In this document: in pieces, positions 24,346-33,170 of the stretch | Position numbering within the stretch: the first letter of the stretch is position 1 | How the letters are laid out: each line of letters opens with the position of its first letter | From: Bacteroidota bacterium | Lineage (GTDB): Bacteria > Bacteroidota > Bacteroidia > Chitinophagales > Chitinophagaceae | Assembly (NCBI GenBank): GCA_026391195.1 | Contig: JAPLEI010000061.1 | Span: forward strand, 646 to 38,298 | Length of the DNA stretch: 37,653 bases | Reading direction: 5' to 3' | Made by a program: the position numbers and the translations under genes | Notes under the pieces: generated by a model | Database searches by the model: none | What the model was told of the DNA's origin: nothing | What the model saw: only the letters and a program-made list of their open reading frames with translations

Positions 24346-25029
24346 ATGGTTGCCTGCAACGAATACTTGTTTGCACAGGATACGGCATATGTATATAAAA
24401 ATGCTACCCGCGATGGAATTGGCAAATATTATTTTGGCCGCGAAATTGCCGCCGTAATGGGGGTGACTGGAAGTTTTTGGCTGGAGCGCGACAACCGCGA
24501 TGAAGAAGAAAATACCAGTTTGGCCATCGATCATATACCGGCATCCCCCAATAGCATCATTGCCGATGTGGGTGCCGGAAGCGGGTATTATACTTTTCGG
24601 CTGAGTGCAAAAGTGCCTCAAGGCAAAGTATATGCCCTGGATATTCAAGAAGGTATGCTGGATATCCTGCGTAACCGGAAAAATCAATTAGCAGATACCC
24701 GGGTAGAAGTGAAGGCATGTACCGAAATCTCTTTGCAGCTTCCGCCCCGATCATTGGATATTGCCCTGATGGTGGATGTATATCATGAGTTAGCATATCC
24801 AAGAGAAATGCTCCAATCTTTACATACTTGTTTACGAGATACGGGAAAGCTGATATTGGTTGAATTTCGTGGGGAAGATCCCACTGTAGCTATAAAGCCC
24901 TTGCATAAAACTACTGTTGAACAACTGAACCGAGAATTAGCAGCCAGCGGATTCCGACTCGCTTACCGTGGCGATTTTATGGCTGTACAGCATTTTTTGG
25001 TGTATGAAAAAATCAAAGGAATCCGGTAG
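24346..25029 (+). CDS. SAM-dependent methyltransferase, signal peptide apparently frameshifted
   Basis: The 227-residue frame holds a class I methyltransferase fold with motif I IADVGAGSGYYTFRLS (about 71-86), the acidic end of strand 2 in YALDIQEGM and DIALMVDVYHEL as motif II. The in-frame ATG at 24346 begins inside what looks like a signal peptide (CNEYLFAQDTAY). An upstream ATG at 24314 starts a hydrophobic leader in another frame. One more T in the T7 run at 24327-24333 would join both as MRSFVFFVIGIMVAC..., a good export signal. So the gene may be slippage-controlled, recently frameshifted, or carry a sequencing error. The methyl acceptor is unknown. Confidence 0.8.
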   Translation: MVACNEYLFAQDTAYVYKNATRDGIGKYYFGREIAAVMGVTGSFWLERDNRDEEENTSLAIDHIPASPNSIIADVGAGSGYYTFRLSAKVPQGKVYALDIQEGMLDILRNRKNQLADTRVEVKACTEISLQLPPRSLDIALMVDVYHELAYPREMLQSLHTCLRDTGKLILVEFRGEDPTVAIKPLHKTTVEQLNRELAASGFRLAYRGDFMAVQHFLVYEKIKGIR

Positions 25030-25146
25030 GGCCTGTCATTTTTTCATTTGCCATCAGCAGACTCTTTCTGTAACACAGGCTTTTGTTTTACTTTGGCAAA
25101 AGAGCAGTTTAATGAATCCTTCATTCCATTTTTACTATTTTTGATA

Positions 25147-25932
25147 ATGCGCTATATTTTAATTTCATTAGGGCTTTTGGTAAGCTTATCCTTCCAGCTT
25201 CGGGCACAATCTAACAGAATAAATATCCATAACACCATTGGCTGGTACAACTATTTTGGAACCTTCCGACTCTCGAATCCAGTTTCTCTTCATACCGAAT
25301 ACCAATGGCGCAGAAACAATTTGATTACTGATTGGCAGCAAAGCTTATTGCGCGTAGGGGTTAATTATCAGGTGAATCCCAATGTGCTTTTCCGAATTGG
25401 GTATGCATGGGTGGAAACTTTTCCCTACGGTGAGATAACCCTTAATGTATATGGCAAAGATTTTACAGAACACCGGATTTTTCAAATGATGCAACTAACA
25501 CAAAAAGAAAGCAGATTTACATTCTCCCACCGTTTTATGCTAGAGCAAAGATGGTTGGGAAAATATAGTGAATCCCAACTTACCCGGGAAGATGTGTTTG
25601 TTTTTGCAAACCGTTTTCGGTACCTATTTAAAACCCAATATGCACTGATGCCATCAGCTCGCAAAACCAATAGTCCGTATCTCGCCTTGTATGATGAAAT
25701 ACTGATTGGATTTGGAAAAAATGTTTCCGTAAATATTTTCGATCAAAACCGGTTGGGCTGTATACTGGGATATCGAATTTCGCCCAGGGTAAACATTGAG
25801 GCGGGTTATCTTAACCAGATTATTCAATATGGCCGCCAAATAACGGGGCAACCGGTATTTCAATATAATCAGGGAGTGATTATAAATTCTAACTTCACTT
25901 TTGATTGGCGAAAAAAGAAAAGTCCTAAGTAG
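25147..25932 (+). CDS. DUF2490 family outer membrane-type protein
   Basis: From the ATG at 25147 the protein has 261 residues with a signal peptide (MRYILISLGLLVSLSFQLRAQ). The body is made of alternating beta-strands with regular aromatic residues (YNYFGTFRLSN, YQWRRNNLITDWQQSLLRVGVNY, FRIGYAWVETFPYGE), matching DUF2490, a family taken to be small outer membrane beta-barrels. No function is known. The last strands end in FNYQGVI-like and NSNFTFDWRKKK patterns. The ORF track start at 25048 is a TTG and places the signal peptide 33 residues inside, so it is rejected. The gene converges on the transketolase gene with a 9-bp gap. Confidence 0.87.
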   Translation: MRYILISLGLLVSLSFQLRAQSNRINIHNTIGWYNYFGTFRLSNPVSLHTEYQWRRNNLITDWQQSLLRVGVNYQVNPNVLFRIGYAWVETFPYGEITLNVYGKDFTEHRIFQMMQLTQKESRFTFSHRFMLEQRWLGKYSESQLTREDVFVFANRFRYLFKTQYALMPSARKTNSPYLALYDEILIGFGKNVSVNIFDQNRLGCILGYRISPRVNIEAGYLNQIIQYGRQITGQPVFQYNQGVIINSNFTFDWRKKKSPK

Positions 25933-25941
25933 AATAGCCTT

Positions 25942-26904
25942 CTATTTTCTGGCCATTACTTTTTCAGCAGCCGCAACAATAAACGGCGTATCTAATCCAT
26001 ACTTGGTTAACAGTTCAGTAGGCTTACCACTCTCGCCGAAAGTGTCTTTCGTTCCAATAAACTCAATGGGTATAGGATGATGAGCAGCCGCCGCCTGAGC
26101 AATTGAATCTCCCAATCCACCAATAATATTGTGTTCTTCCACGGTTACCGCGCAACCGGTTTTGCGTATCGATTGCAATACCGCTTCCGTATCCAGTGGT
26201 TTAATGGTATGGATATTAATCAGTTCAACACTGTATCCCTTATCTTCTAATATCCTGCCGGCTTCTATGGCTTTCCAAACCATGTGTCCGCAGGCAATCA
26301 GGGTTACATCCGTTCCTTCACTTAATTGTTGTGCTTTACCAATTACAAAATCGGCTCCATTTTCACTGGTAAAATTGGGCCATTTGGGGCGCCCGAAACG
26401 CAGGTAAACCGGACCTTCATAATTTGCGATTGCCTGAGTGGCAGCTTTGGTTTGATTAAAATCACAGGGAACGATAACCGTCATGCCCGGTAACATCTTC
26501 ATCAAGCCAATATCTTCCAGTATCTGATGGGTAGCCCCGTCTTCACCCAGGGTGAGTCCTGCATGTGATGCACAAATTTTTACGTTTTTACCGCTATATA
26601 CAATGCTTTGTCTGATTTGGTCGTACACCCTTCCGGTACTGAAGTTGGCAAACGTGGTGGTATACGGAATTTTACCTCCAATGGTTAATCCCGCAGCCAT
26701 TCCCATCATATTGGCTTCTGCAATTCCGCATTGGAAAAAGCGATCGGGAAATTCTTTAATAAAAGGACCTAGTTTCAGGGATCCCGCCAGGTCGGCTGTG
26801 AGCACTACTACCTGGTTGTTAGATTTACCTGCTTCATAAATGCCTTCTCCGAAACCACCGCGGGTTTCTTTTTCATTTTGTACTTGTATGTCTTTTAATC
26901 GCAT
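25942..26904 (-). CDS. transketolase C-terminal subunit
   Basis: The 320-residue protein corresponds to the pyrimidine-binding and C-terminal domains of transketolase. The N-terminal motif RGGFGEGIYEAGKSNNQVVVLTADL is typical, and FQCGIAEANMMGMAAGL includes the glutamate that activates thiamine diphosphate. The C-terminal domain has LIACGHMVWKAIEAG and VEEHNIIGGLGDSIAQ. In many bacteria transketolase is split into two subunits that form one active site. The N-terminal subunit with the diphosphate-binding GDG motif is not beside it; the upstream neighbour is carB. It must be encoded elsewhere for activity in the pentose phosphate pathway. Confidence 0.88.
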   Translation of the reverse strand: MRLKDIQVQNEKETRGGFGEGIYEAGKSNNQVVVLTADLAGSLKLGPFIKEFPDRFFQCGIAEANMMGMAAGLTIGGKIPYTTTFANFSTGRVYDQIRQSIVYSGKNVKICASHAGLTLGEDGATHQILEDIGLMKMLPGMTVIVPCDFNQTKAATQAIANYEGPVYLRFGRPKWPNFTSENGADFVIGKAQQLSEGTDVTLIACGHMVWKAIEAGRILEDKGYSVELINIHTIKPLDTEAVLQSIRKTGCAVTVEEHNIIGGLGDSIAQAAAAHHPIPIEFIGTKDTFGESGKPTELLTKYGLDTPFIVAAAEKVMARK

Positions 26905-27026
26905 GCCTGTTATTTGATAAGTGCAAAATACTATAAATCCATGGTTAGTAAAATAATACCCAACGGTAAAACGGTTCCTACTGTTGCCAAAAAGAAAAGG
27001 TATTCCGTTTTGGCAGGAATGGGCGT

Positions 27027-28673
27027 TTATCCTTCAAATGTGCTATAGAAATAAGGCGTTTTCGCTTCAAATTCCGCACTGCAGGTATCAACCATTTTAT
27101 AAACCCTGCGAATACCCAAAGCGGTTCTTTTATTCAGCACATCTTCATCCGAACAGTCGCCATGTAAAATTTTTGAAATCTGCACATCTGCAAAACCATT
27201 TACTTTGGCCTCCCGCAGCAATTCTTCTGGTAAGTTGTCGATAGAATACTTAGCAAGTTCCTTTTCGATTTTACAGATTTGTTGAATTTGATAAACAAAC
27301 CACCGGTCGATACCGGTTGCCTGCACAATTGATTTTACGGTGGTACCCTGCATCAACGCATCCTTGATTCGGAAAATCCGATCCCATTTGGGTGTTTTGA
27401 TATATTCAGTCAACTCCTCATTTTTCATTAAACTTTTACCATAATAGCCCAATCCTACTGCTTCATTTTCTAGGCTCTGACAAGCTTTCTGTATTGCTTC
27501 GGTAAAACTTCTGCCAATGGCCATTACTTCTCCCACACTTTTCATTTGCAAACCGAGTGTATCGTTGGCTCCTTTAAATTTATCGAAATTCCACCGGGGA
27601 ATTTTTACAATTACATAATCCAGTGCCGGCTCAAAATAGGCCGATGTAGTTTGGGTGATTTGGTTTTTCAGTTCATCCAGCGTGTAGCCGATGGCGAGTT
27701 TGGCGGCAATTTTGGCAATGGGATAGCCGGTTGCCTTGGAAGCCAGTGCCGATGAGCGACTCACCCGCGGATTAATTTCCACTGCAATCAGTTCTTCCGT
27801 TTCTGGATTTTGGGCAAATTGCACATTACAGCCTCCGGTAAAATTACCCAGCGAGCGCATCATCAGAATGGCTTTGTTGCGCATATCCTGAAAAGAGGTA
27901 TCACTGAGCGTCATAGCTGGGGCAACGGTAATTGAATCTCCGGTATGTACCCCCATTGGGTCGAGGTTTTCTACCGTACAAATGATAACCACATTATCTG
28001 CCTTATCGCGTAATAGTTCTAGTTCAAATTCCTTCCAGCCCAATACGGCTTTTTCTACCAGCACTTCGTGAATGGGAGAGGCGGTTAATCCTCTTTCTAG
28101 GGCGGCATCTAAATCTTCCTTGCCGTGTACGAATCCTCCACCGGTTCCACCCAGGGTAAAAGAAGGCCGAATTACGAGCGGAAAGCCAATGGCTTGTGCA
28201 AATTCTTTTCCCTCTAAAAAGCTATTAGCCACGCGGCTGGGAGCAACGGCAATGCCAATCTTTACCATCAGCTGGCGAAACTTTTCCCGGTCTTCAGCCG
28301 TTTCAATCGCTGCAATATCCACGCCAATCAATCGAACCCCGTATTTCTTCCAAATACCCACTTCATCCGCCTCTATACAAAGGTTCAGTGCTGTTTGCCC
28401 CCCCATGGTAGGTAATACCGCATCAATGGTATTTTCCATCAGTATTTTTTCAATACTCTCAACAGTTAATGGCAACAAATATACCTTGTCGGCCATCATA
28501 GGATCCGTCATGATGGTAGCCGGATTGCTATTTATCAAAATCACTTCAATACCTTCTTCCCGCAAACTACGGGCAGCTTGTGAGCCGGAATAATCAAATT
28601 CACAGGCCTGGCCAATAATAATGGGTCCAGAGCCGATAATCAGTACAGATTTAATGGAAAGGTCTTTGGGCAT
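27027..28673 (-). CDS. carB: carbamoyl phosphate synthase large chain, N-terminal half only
   Basis: The 548-residue protein aligns by eye with the first half of CarB. It has [24 protein letters not shown] at the start, an ATP-grasp core for carboxyphosphate synthesis ([44 protein letters not shown]) and the oligomerisation domain (about 403-548). It ends at [20 protein letters not shown], precisely where the second, carbamoyl-phosphate half begins in the roughly 1070-residue enzymes. No trace of the second half follows. The enzyme supplies carbamoyl phosphate to arginine and pyrimidine synthesis, so a separate C-terminal half is expected elsewhere, as in organisms with a two-gene CarB. Confidence 0.92.
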   Translation of the reverse strand: MPKDLSIKSVLIIGSGPIIIGQACEFDYSGSQAARSLREEGIEVILINSNPATIMTDPMMADKVYLLPLTVESIEKILMENTIDAVLPTMGGQTALNLCIEADEVGIWKKYGVRLIGVDIAAIETAEDREKFRQLMVKIGIAVAPSRVANSFLEGKEFAQAIGFPLVIRPSFTLGGTGGGFVHGKEDLDAALERGLTASPIHEVLVEKAVLGWKEFELELLRDKADNVVIICTVENLDPMGVHTGDSITVAPAMTLSDTSFQDMRNKAILMMRSLGNFTGGCNVQFAQNPETEELIAVEINPRVSRSSALASKATGYPIAKIAAKLAIGYTLDELKNQITQTTSAYFEPALDYVIVKIPRWNFDKFKGANDTLGLQMKSVGEVMAIGRSFTEAIQKACQSLENEAVGLGYYGKSLMKNEELTEYIKTPKWDRIFRIKDALMQGTTVKSIVQATGIDRWFVYQIQQICKIEKELAKYSIDNLPEELLREAKVNGFADVQISKILHGDCSDEDVLNKRTALGIRRVYKMVDTCSAEFEAKTPYFYSTFEG

Positions 28674-28691
28674 GGGGCGTTATAAATTGAG

Positions 28692-28699
28692 CAAATGTA
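28692..28699 (-). promoter_or_regulatory. -7 promoter element TACATTTG for carB
   Basis: The minus strand carries TACATTTG, an exact TAnnTTTG match, 18 bp upstream of the carB start codon. No -33 TTG lies within 17-23 bp upstream, so support is partial. Confidence 0.45.
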
Positions 28700-28806
28700 A
28701 GAAGCCGGAGTGAATCTGTCCCTGTTTTTTACCCATTCCAAGGAGTTTTCAACAAAAACCCCCTATATAATGTTATCTTTCCATCCTATAATCTCAAATT
28801 AAACCT

Positions 28807-29277
28807 ATGGCAGTATTAAAAGAGGGCAGCAAAGCGCCTGCTTTCAAGGCAGTTGACCAAAATGGGGAGTCGATTTCGCTCGCCGATTTTAAAGGCAAAA
28901 AAGTAATCCTTTATTTCTATCCAAAAGACGACACACCCGGATGCACGGCACAAGCCTGCAATCTGCGAGATAATCATAGTGCTCTTATTAAAAAAGGGTT
29001 TCAGATAATTGGTGTTAGTACCGACGATGTGAAAAGTCACAAAAAATTCGAAACTAAATACGAGCTTCCTTTTCCGCTGGTGTCGGATGCCGACAAGAAA
29101 ATTGTAGACAAATACAATCTGTGGGGCGAAAAAAAGTTTATGGGTCGTACCTATATGGGCACTACCCGAACAACTTTTTTAATTGATGAAACCGGCAAAA
29201 TTGTGAAAATCATTGCTAAACCAGATACGGCCAATCATACCGAAGAAATACTAGCTGCCTGGAAGGAAGTGAAATAA
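28807..29277 (+). CDS. bcp: thioredoxin-dependent thiol peroxidase (Bcp-type peroxiredoxin)
   Basis: The 156-residue protein is a full-length Bcp/PrxQ peroxiredoxin. The peroxidatic cysteine is C46 in YPKDDTPGCTAQACNLRDN, and the resolving cysteine is C51, five residues on, as in many PrxQ enzymes. GVSTDDVKSHKKFETKYELPFPLVSD and FMGRTYMGTTRTTFLID are conserved in the family. It reduces hydrogen peroxide and organic peroxides in the cytoplasm using thioredoxin. It is divergent from carB, and a strong bidirectional terminator follows its stop. A near -7 element, TATCTTTC, lies at about 28774-28781. Confidence 0.95.
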   Translation: MAVLKEGSKAPAFKAVDQNGESISLADFKGKKVILYFYPKDDTPGCTAQACNLRDNHSALIKKGFQIIGVSTDDVKSHKKFETKYELPFPLVSDADKKIVDKYNLWGEKKFMGRTYMGTTRTTFLIDETGKIVKIIAKPDTANHTEEILAAWKEVK

Positions 29278-29292
29278 TGCTTTGGTACCTAT

Positions 29293-29329
29293 AAAAAAAG
29301 AGCGACCTGTATAAAGTCGCTCTTTTTTT
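29293..29329. terminator. bidirectional rho-independent terminator between bcp and ompA-like gene
   Basis: AAAAAAAGAGCGAC at 29293-29306 and GTCGCTCTTTTTTT at 29316-29329 are exact reverse complements around a 9-base loop. The GC stem with an A tract before and a T tract after serves both the plus-strand bcp gene and the convergent minus-strand OmpA gene. Confidence 0.92.
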
Positions 29330-29345
29330 ATGGAACTATACGTTG

Positions 29346-30254
29346 TTATTTTTTTGTCTCCAACAGTTTGAAGAACTGATCTAACTGTGGTAATATCACA
29401 ATACGAGTTCTGCGGTTGGCAGCACGTCCTTCCGGAGTGGAATTATCCATTAAGGGAAGGTATTGACCACGGCCTGCAGCTGTCATACGCTTTGGATCTA
29501 AACCATATCCATCTTGCAATACCCGAACAACCGTAGTGGCTCTTTTCACACTCAAATCCCAGTTATCCTGAATGCCCGGACTGGTAATAGGAATACTATC
29601 CGTGTGGCCTTCTACCAAAAATTCAATATCTGGTTGAGCGTTCAATACTTTGGCTACTTTACCCAATACTTCTTTAGCACGGTCGGTAATCGCATAGCTT
29701 CCGCTCTTGAATAATAATTTATCGGAAATGTCTACATACACTACTCCTTTATCAACTTTGATGTTGATGTCTTTATCGTCTAGATTACCAATGGCTCCTT
29801 TTAAATTCATTACCAACGCCATATTCAAAGAATCTTTCCGCGCGATAGAGCCCTGCAGATCTTTGATATAAATATCTTTCGATCCAATGTTCTCCAGCGA
29901 TTTTTTAATACTCTCCGCCTGAGAACCGGAAATTATTGCTAAGTCTTTCATTTGGCTGAGTACAGTATTATTATTGTCTCTCAGGTAATCAATCTGCTTG
30001 TTCAGGTCAGCAATTTGACCTTCAAGTGCAGCTTTGCGGCTATTCAAATCGGAAACCTGTCCGTTCGATTTTTCAATAGAGAAGTTACATTTCTTTAATT
30101 CGTCTTGTAACTCTCTGTACTTAGCCTGCATGGCAAGGTAATCGCCACTTAATTGGGCATACTTGGCTTTTTCAGCTTCTAAGGTTTTGGTGGATACGCA
30201 AGACGTGAAAGTGGCGGCCATCAAAACAACGAGTAAGAGGGAATTTAGTTTCAT
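29346..30254 (-). CDS. OmpA family peptidoglycan-binding lipoprotein
   Basis: The 302-residue protein starts with a lipoprotein signal whose lipobox is TFTSC (lipidated C19). A long coiled coil follows (about 25-120, with repeated leucines and LNSRKAALEGQIADLNKQIDYL). The C-terminal OmpA domain (about 170-290) has SGSYAITDRAKEVLGKVAKVL, VEGHTDSIPI and NRRTRIVILPQ, where the aspartate and arginine bind diaminopimelate in peptidoglycan. It should tether the outer membrane to the cell wall. A good promoter lies just upstream and a terminator just downstream, so it is probably a single-gene unit. Confidence 0.93.
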   Translation of the reverse strand: MKLNSLLLVVLMAATFTSCVSTKTLEAEKAKYAQLSGDYLAMQAKYRELQDELKKCNFSIEKSNGQVSDLNSRKAALEGQIADLNKQIDYLRDNNNTVLSQMKDLAIISGSQAESIKKSLENIGSKDIYIKDLQGSIARKDSLNMALVMNLKGAIGNLDDKDINIKVDKGVVYVDISDKLLFKSGSYAITDRAKEVLGKVAKVLNAQPDIEFLVEGHTDSIPITSPGIQDNWDLSVKRATTVVRVLQDGYGLDPKRMTAAGRGQYLPLMDNSTPEGRAANRRTRIVILPQLDQFFKLLETKK

Positions 30255-30273
30255 TTTTTTAATAGATTGATTT

Positions 30274-30307
30274 CAAAGTTACAGGTTTTTACACAATTCA
30301 TGCCAAA
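30274..30307 (-). promoter_or_regulatory. Bacteroidota-type promoter for the OmpA lipoprotein gene
   Basis: On the minus strand TTTG (plus 30304-30307) and TAACTTTG (plus 30274-30281) are separated by 22 bp, within the 17-23 bp range of the TTG/TAnnTTTG promoter of this phylum. The -7 element is 19 bp before the ATG. This is the best complete promoter match in the window. Confidence 0.7.
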
Positions 30308-30433
30308 TGCGACCTGCTCGGTTCATTTTATAAAATCCTTATGATTTGTGTTAAATAAATCATAGCATCCTCCGGTCTGTATAAAGAGATAATCCGGGGA
30401 TAATTGTTGGAATAGCAACAATCGCTTTTGCCA

Positions 30434-32080
30434 TTAACCCCAAATGATGGCTTCTTCGCGCTGACTCCAGGGGATATATTTTTCTCCGAAGGAGGCATCT
30501 ACCACCTTTCTTTTTATTTTCAGGGTAGGGGTAAGTAATCCGTTTGCGGTGGTCCACTCCTCTTCCAGCACAATCATTTTACTAATTTTTTCGTGGTGCT
30601 CCAGTTGGCTATTGGTTTGCTGCATAAGCGCCAGTAATTGTTGTTTTTGCTGATCGGTATTGTTGATTTTTATCGGTTCCGAGAGCGTACAAATCGCCAT
30701 GGCATTGGGTAATCCTGAACCAATCACACAAACCTGAGAGAGCAAGCCTGCCTGTAACAATTTAGATTCAATAATGGCCGGCATCACGTATTTTCCCTTA
30801 CTGGTTTTAAATTGATCTTTGATTCGTCCGGTGATGGTTAAATAGCCTTCCTCATCAATCATACCCTCGTCGCCGGTTTTCAGATACTCATCTTCAAAAG
30901 AGGCAGCTGTTAATTCTGGCTCTTTGTAATATCCCATCATAGAAGCGTCACTTTTTACCAGCACTTCGTTGTCTTTTCCCAGGCGAACTTCCACTCCTTC
31001 ATAGGAGGGACCAACGGTACCAAATTTTACGGCGTTTTTTCGGTTAGAATGCGAAAGGGCCATGTTCTCCGTCATGCCATAGGCTTCCTGAATAGTAATA
31101 CCCAGCTGTTGAAACCAGTGCAGTAGGGCAGGATTAATTGGGGAGGCTCCGGTAAAAGCATGTTTGTAGCGCCCCAATCCGAGTTTCTTTTGTATGCCTT
31201 TTTTAATCAGCCTACTTACACCCGGAATAGATAGTAGCCGGCTCAGTTTTTTTTGTGGCATTTTTTTCAGAATACCTTCCTGTAATTTTTCCCAAATCCG
31301 GGGAACCGCTAAAAATACCGTAGGCTGGGTATGGGCCAGGTTGGCTGCAAAAGTATCCATCGATTCTACAAAGTAGATGGTACTCCCGGTATATATCCCT
31401 CCACATTCTACCAACATCCTTTCGGCAACATGGCAGAGTGGTAAATAAGAGAAGAAGGTTTCTTTGTGCAGATGCGGGTAGCTTTTCAAAAAAGCATCTA
31501 CTGCAAAACCTAGTGCGTGGTGCGAGTTCATTACGCCCTTGGGTTGACCCGTTGTTCCGGAGGTATATACAATGCTGGCCAGTTTTTCAGCATCGGGAAC
31601 GGGGGTTCCTTGCAGCGGAGGGGTATCTTTTACCAGTTGATCCCAGTTGATACAACCTTCATTGGGGTAAAAGGGAAAAGTAATTTTTTGTAGGGTAGTT
31701 GGTACGCCCTGCATTAAATAAGCAGGGTTATCGAGCTTGCCAATAAAGATGGCTTTGCTTTCGCTGTGTAAAATAATTTCATTAATCGATTCCGGTGTAA
31801 TATTCGGATACAAGGGAACGGAAATACAGCCCGCCATGGCAATCGCCAAGTCGGCCATAATCCAGTGGGCACAATTCTTGCTGAGTATACATACTTTGTC
31901 ATCAGCTCCTAAGCCCATGTTTTGCAGTGCTGCTGCCATAGAGCGGATTTCTTGTCCGGCTTTTGCCCAGGTAAATGCTCGGTATGTTCCTTGTACCGGT
32001 TCTGAAAGAAATAAATCATTCGGCTGTGCCGCTTCAAATTGATAAAATTTTTCAATCAGTAGGGGGTAGTGTTTTTTCAT
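30434..32080 (-). CDS. AMP-dependent (long-chain) acyl-CoA synthetase
   Basis: The 548-residue protein (from ATG 32080) is an adenylate-forming enzyme. The AMP-binding P-loop is IVYTSGTTGQPKGVMNSHH, AYGMTENMALSHSN forms the adenine-binding region, and GDEGMIDEEGYLTITGRIKDQFKTSKGKYVMP is the hinge and C-terminal signature. It resembles long-chain fatty acid ligases, which make acyl-AMP and then acyl-CoA. The ORF track begins at a TTG two codons earlier. The preferred ATG lies 2 bp after the acyltransferase stop codon, so the two genes are cotranscribed and may feed acyl-CoA into lipid synthesis. Confidence 0.92.
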   Translation of the reverse strand: MKKHYPLLIEKFYQFEAAQPNDLFLSEPVQGTYRAFTWAKAGQEIRSMAAALQNMGLGADDKVCILSKNCAHWIMADLAIAMAGCISVPLYPNITPESINEIILHSESKAIFIGKLDNPAYLMQGVPTTLQKITFPFYPNEGCINWDQLVKDTPPLQGTPVPDAEKLASIVYTSGTTGQPKGVMNSHHALGFAVDAFLKSYPHLHKETFFSYLPLCHVAERMLVECGGIYTGSTIYFVESMDTFAANLAHTQPTVFLAVPRIWEKLQEGILKKMPQKKLSRLLSIPGVSRLIKKGIQKKLGLGRYKHAFTGASPINPALLHWFQQLGITIQEAYGMTENMALSHSNRKNAVKFGTVGPSYEGVEVRLGKDNEVLVKSDASMMGYYKEPELTAASFEDEYLKTGDEGMIDEEGYLTITGRIKDQFKTSKGKYVMPAIIESKLLQAGLLSQVCVIGSGLPNAMAICTLSEPIKINNTDQQKQQLLALMQQTNSQLEHHEKISKMIVLEEEWTTANGLLTPTLKIKRKVVDASFGEKYIPWSQREEAIIWG

Positions 32081-32082
32081 AA

Positions 32083-32649
32083 TCAATTGTTTTGCGCATT
32101 CATCAGATGGGCCAATCCTTTTTCAGGAACTTTTCCTTGCATAGGGCCAAAAAAATCGAGAATCAAACGAAAATCTGCTGCTTGCTCGCTGGTAGTAAAA
32201 GGTTCAGCAACTACTACTTGTTTTTTACCAAAATCAAATCCCACCATTACTAAGGGCACACCTGCCTGATGGGCAATATGGTAAAAGCCGGTATGCAGAC
32301 GCTCAACTTTTTTTCGGGTACCTTCCGGAGAAAGTACCAGCGAAAAACTTTCTTCCGATTTAAATTTTTGAACTACCTGGTCTACCAGATTGTGGGAAGA
32401 AGACCTGTCAACCGGGATGCCACCCAGCCACCGGAAAAGGAACCCAAAGGGCCCGTCGAACAATTCTTTTTTACCCAGAAAATGAATGAAGCCCAAGCGT
32501 AGTTTGCTTCTTACCGCCAGACCTAAAAAAAAATCCCAAGAGCTGGTATGGGGCGCAACAATCACCACACATTTTTTCAGGTGATAGGGAAACTTTCCCC
32601 GGATTTCCCATCCGGTAATCCATAGCAAAAAAATCCAAATCGGTCGCAT
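32083..32649 (-). CDS. 1-acylglycerol-3-phosphate acyltransferase-like protein
   Basis: The 188-residue protein belongs to the PlsC acyltransferase fold. The catalytic HX4D motif is HTSSWD (about 34-39), the phosphate-binding block is SPEGTRKK (about 107-114), and IPVDRSSSHNLVDQV and GVPLVMVGFDF are further conserved segments. An N-terminal hydrophobic stretch (IWIFLLWITGWEI) probably anchors it to the inner membrane. Members transfer acyl groups to lysophosphatidate or similar acceptors. It is 2 bp upstream of the acyl-CoA synthetase start, which suggests the pair works together. The exact acceptor is not certain; the protein is short compared with classic PlsC. Confidence 0.88.
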   Translation of the reverse strand: MRPIWIFLLWITGWEIRGKFPYHLKKCVVIVAPHTSSWDFFLGLAVRSKLRLGFIHFLGKKELFDGPFGFLFRWLGGIPVDRSSSHNLVDQVVQKFKSEESFSLVLSPEGTRKKVERLHTGFYHIAHQAGVPLVMVGFDFGKKQVVVAEPFTTSEQAADFRLILDFFGPMQGKVPEKGLAHLMNAQNN

Positions 32650-32794
32650 ATAGTAAGCAATCTATAAACAACAAGATAATAATTTTCAGGTAAAAATGCT
32701 CATTTCTGCTACCGGCCGGCTTTGATTGTATAAAAAGGTACTAGGGGGTTTAAATAAATACCTGAATAGCAGGCTTTAAAAAACAATTTCCCCT

Positions 32795-33169
32795 ATGATT
32801 CGGCGTTTAAGTATGAAAATAGGTACTATGGCTTCCTTGCGATCGCTGTTTAGTTCTGAAATTGCCCTTATTAAACAGCATACTGCTCGTTTGCCGGCTT
32901 ATATAGAAGTAGCTAGCTATATTAATGATATCCACTTATATAACAAGTGTGCAGAAGTTTTGGAAGAATTAGTGCAATTACAAAATAAATTAGAAGATGC
33001 CCGGGTATTTATCGGCAACCGGTTTATGCAACAAACTAGGGCCTTTTTTCTTTATGCCCGATCAGCTGCTGCATCTAGAATTGTTGCTAATAAAAAAGTG
33101 TACAAAGAACTTTGCCCCTATTATGCCGTAGGAATAAATACACCTATTCGTTTACTCAAAAAAAAATAG
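32795..33169 (+). CDS. hypothetical helical protein, first gene before the aminotransferase
   Basis: I do not recognise this 124-residue protein. It appears to be all-helical (SEIALIKQHTARLPAYIEVASYINDIHLYNKCAEVLEELVQLQNKLEDAR) with a lysine-rich tail (RLLKKK). It has no signal peptide or membrane segment. The start is uncertain: ATG codons lie at 32795, 32813 and 32828. Its stop is one base before the aminotransferase ATG, so it shares the transcript that continues into the 5-oxoprolinase genes. Nothing in its sequence shows whether it works in that pathway. Confidence 0.65.
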   Translation: MIRRLSMKIGTMASLRSLFSSEIALIKQHTARLPAYIEVASYINDIHLYNKCAEVLEELVQLQNKLEDARVFIGNRFMQQTRAFFLYARSAAASRIVANKKVYKELCPYYAVGINTPIRLLKKK

Positions 33170-33170
33170 T

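Noticed and set aside
25048-25146. TTG-initiated extension of the DUF2490 gene
   Set aside because: It adds 33 residues ahead of a clear signal peptide starting at the ATG 25147.
28072-28593. 173-residue plus-strand ORF
   Set aside because: It lies wholly antisense to carB, whose protein is clearly real, and its sequence is low-complexity serine/proline-rich with no domain.
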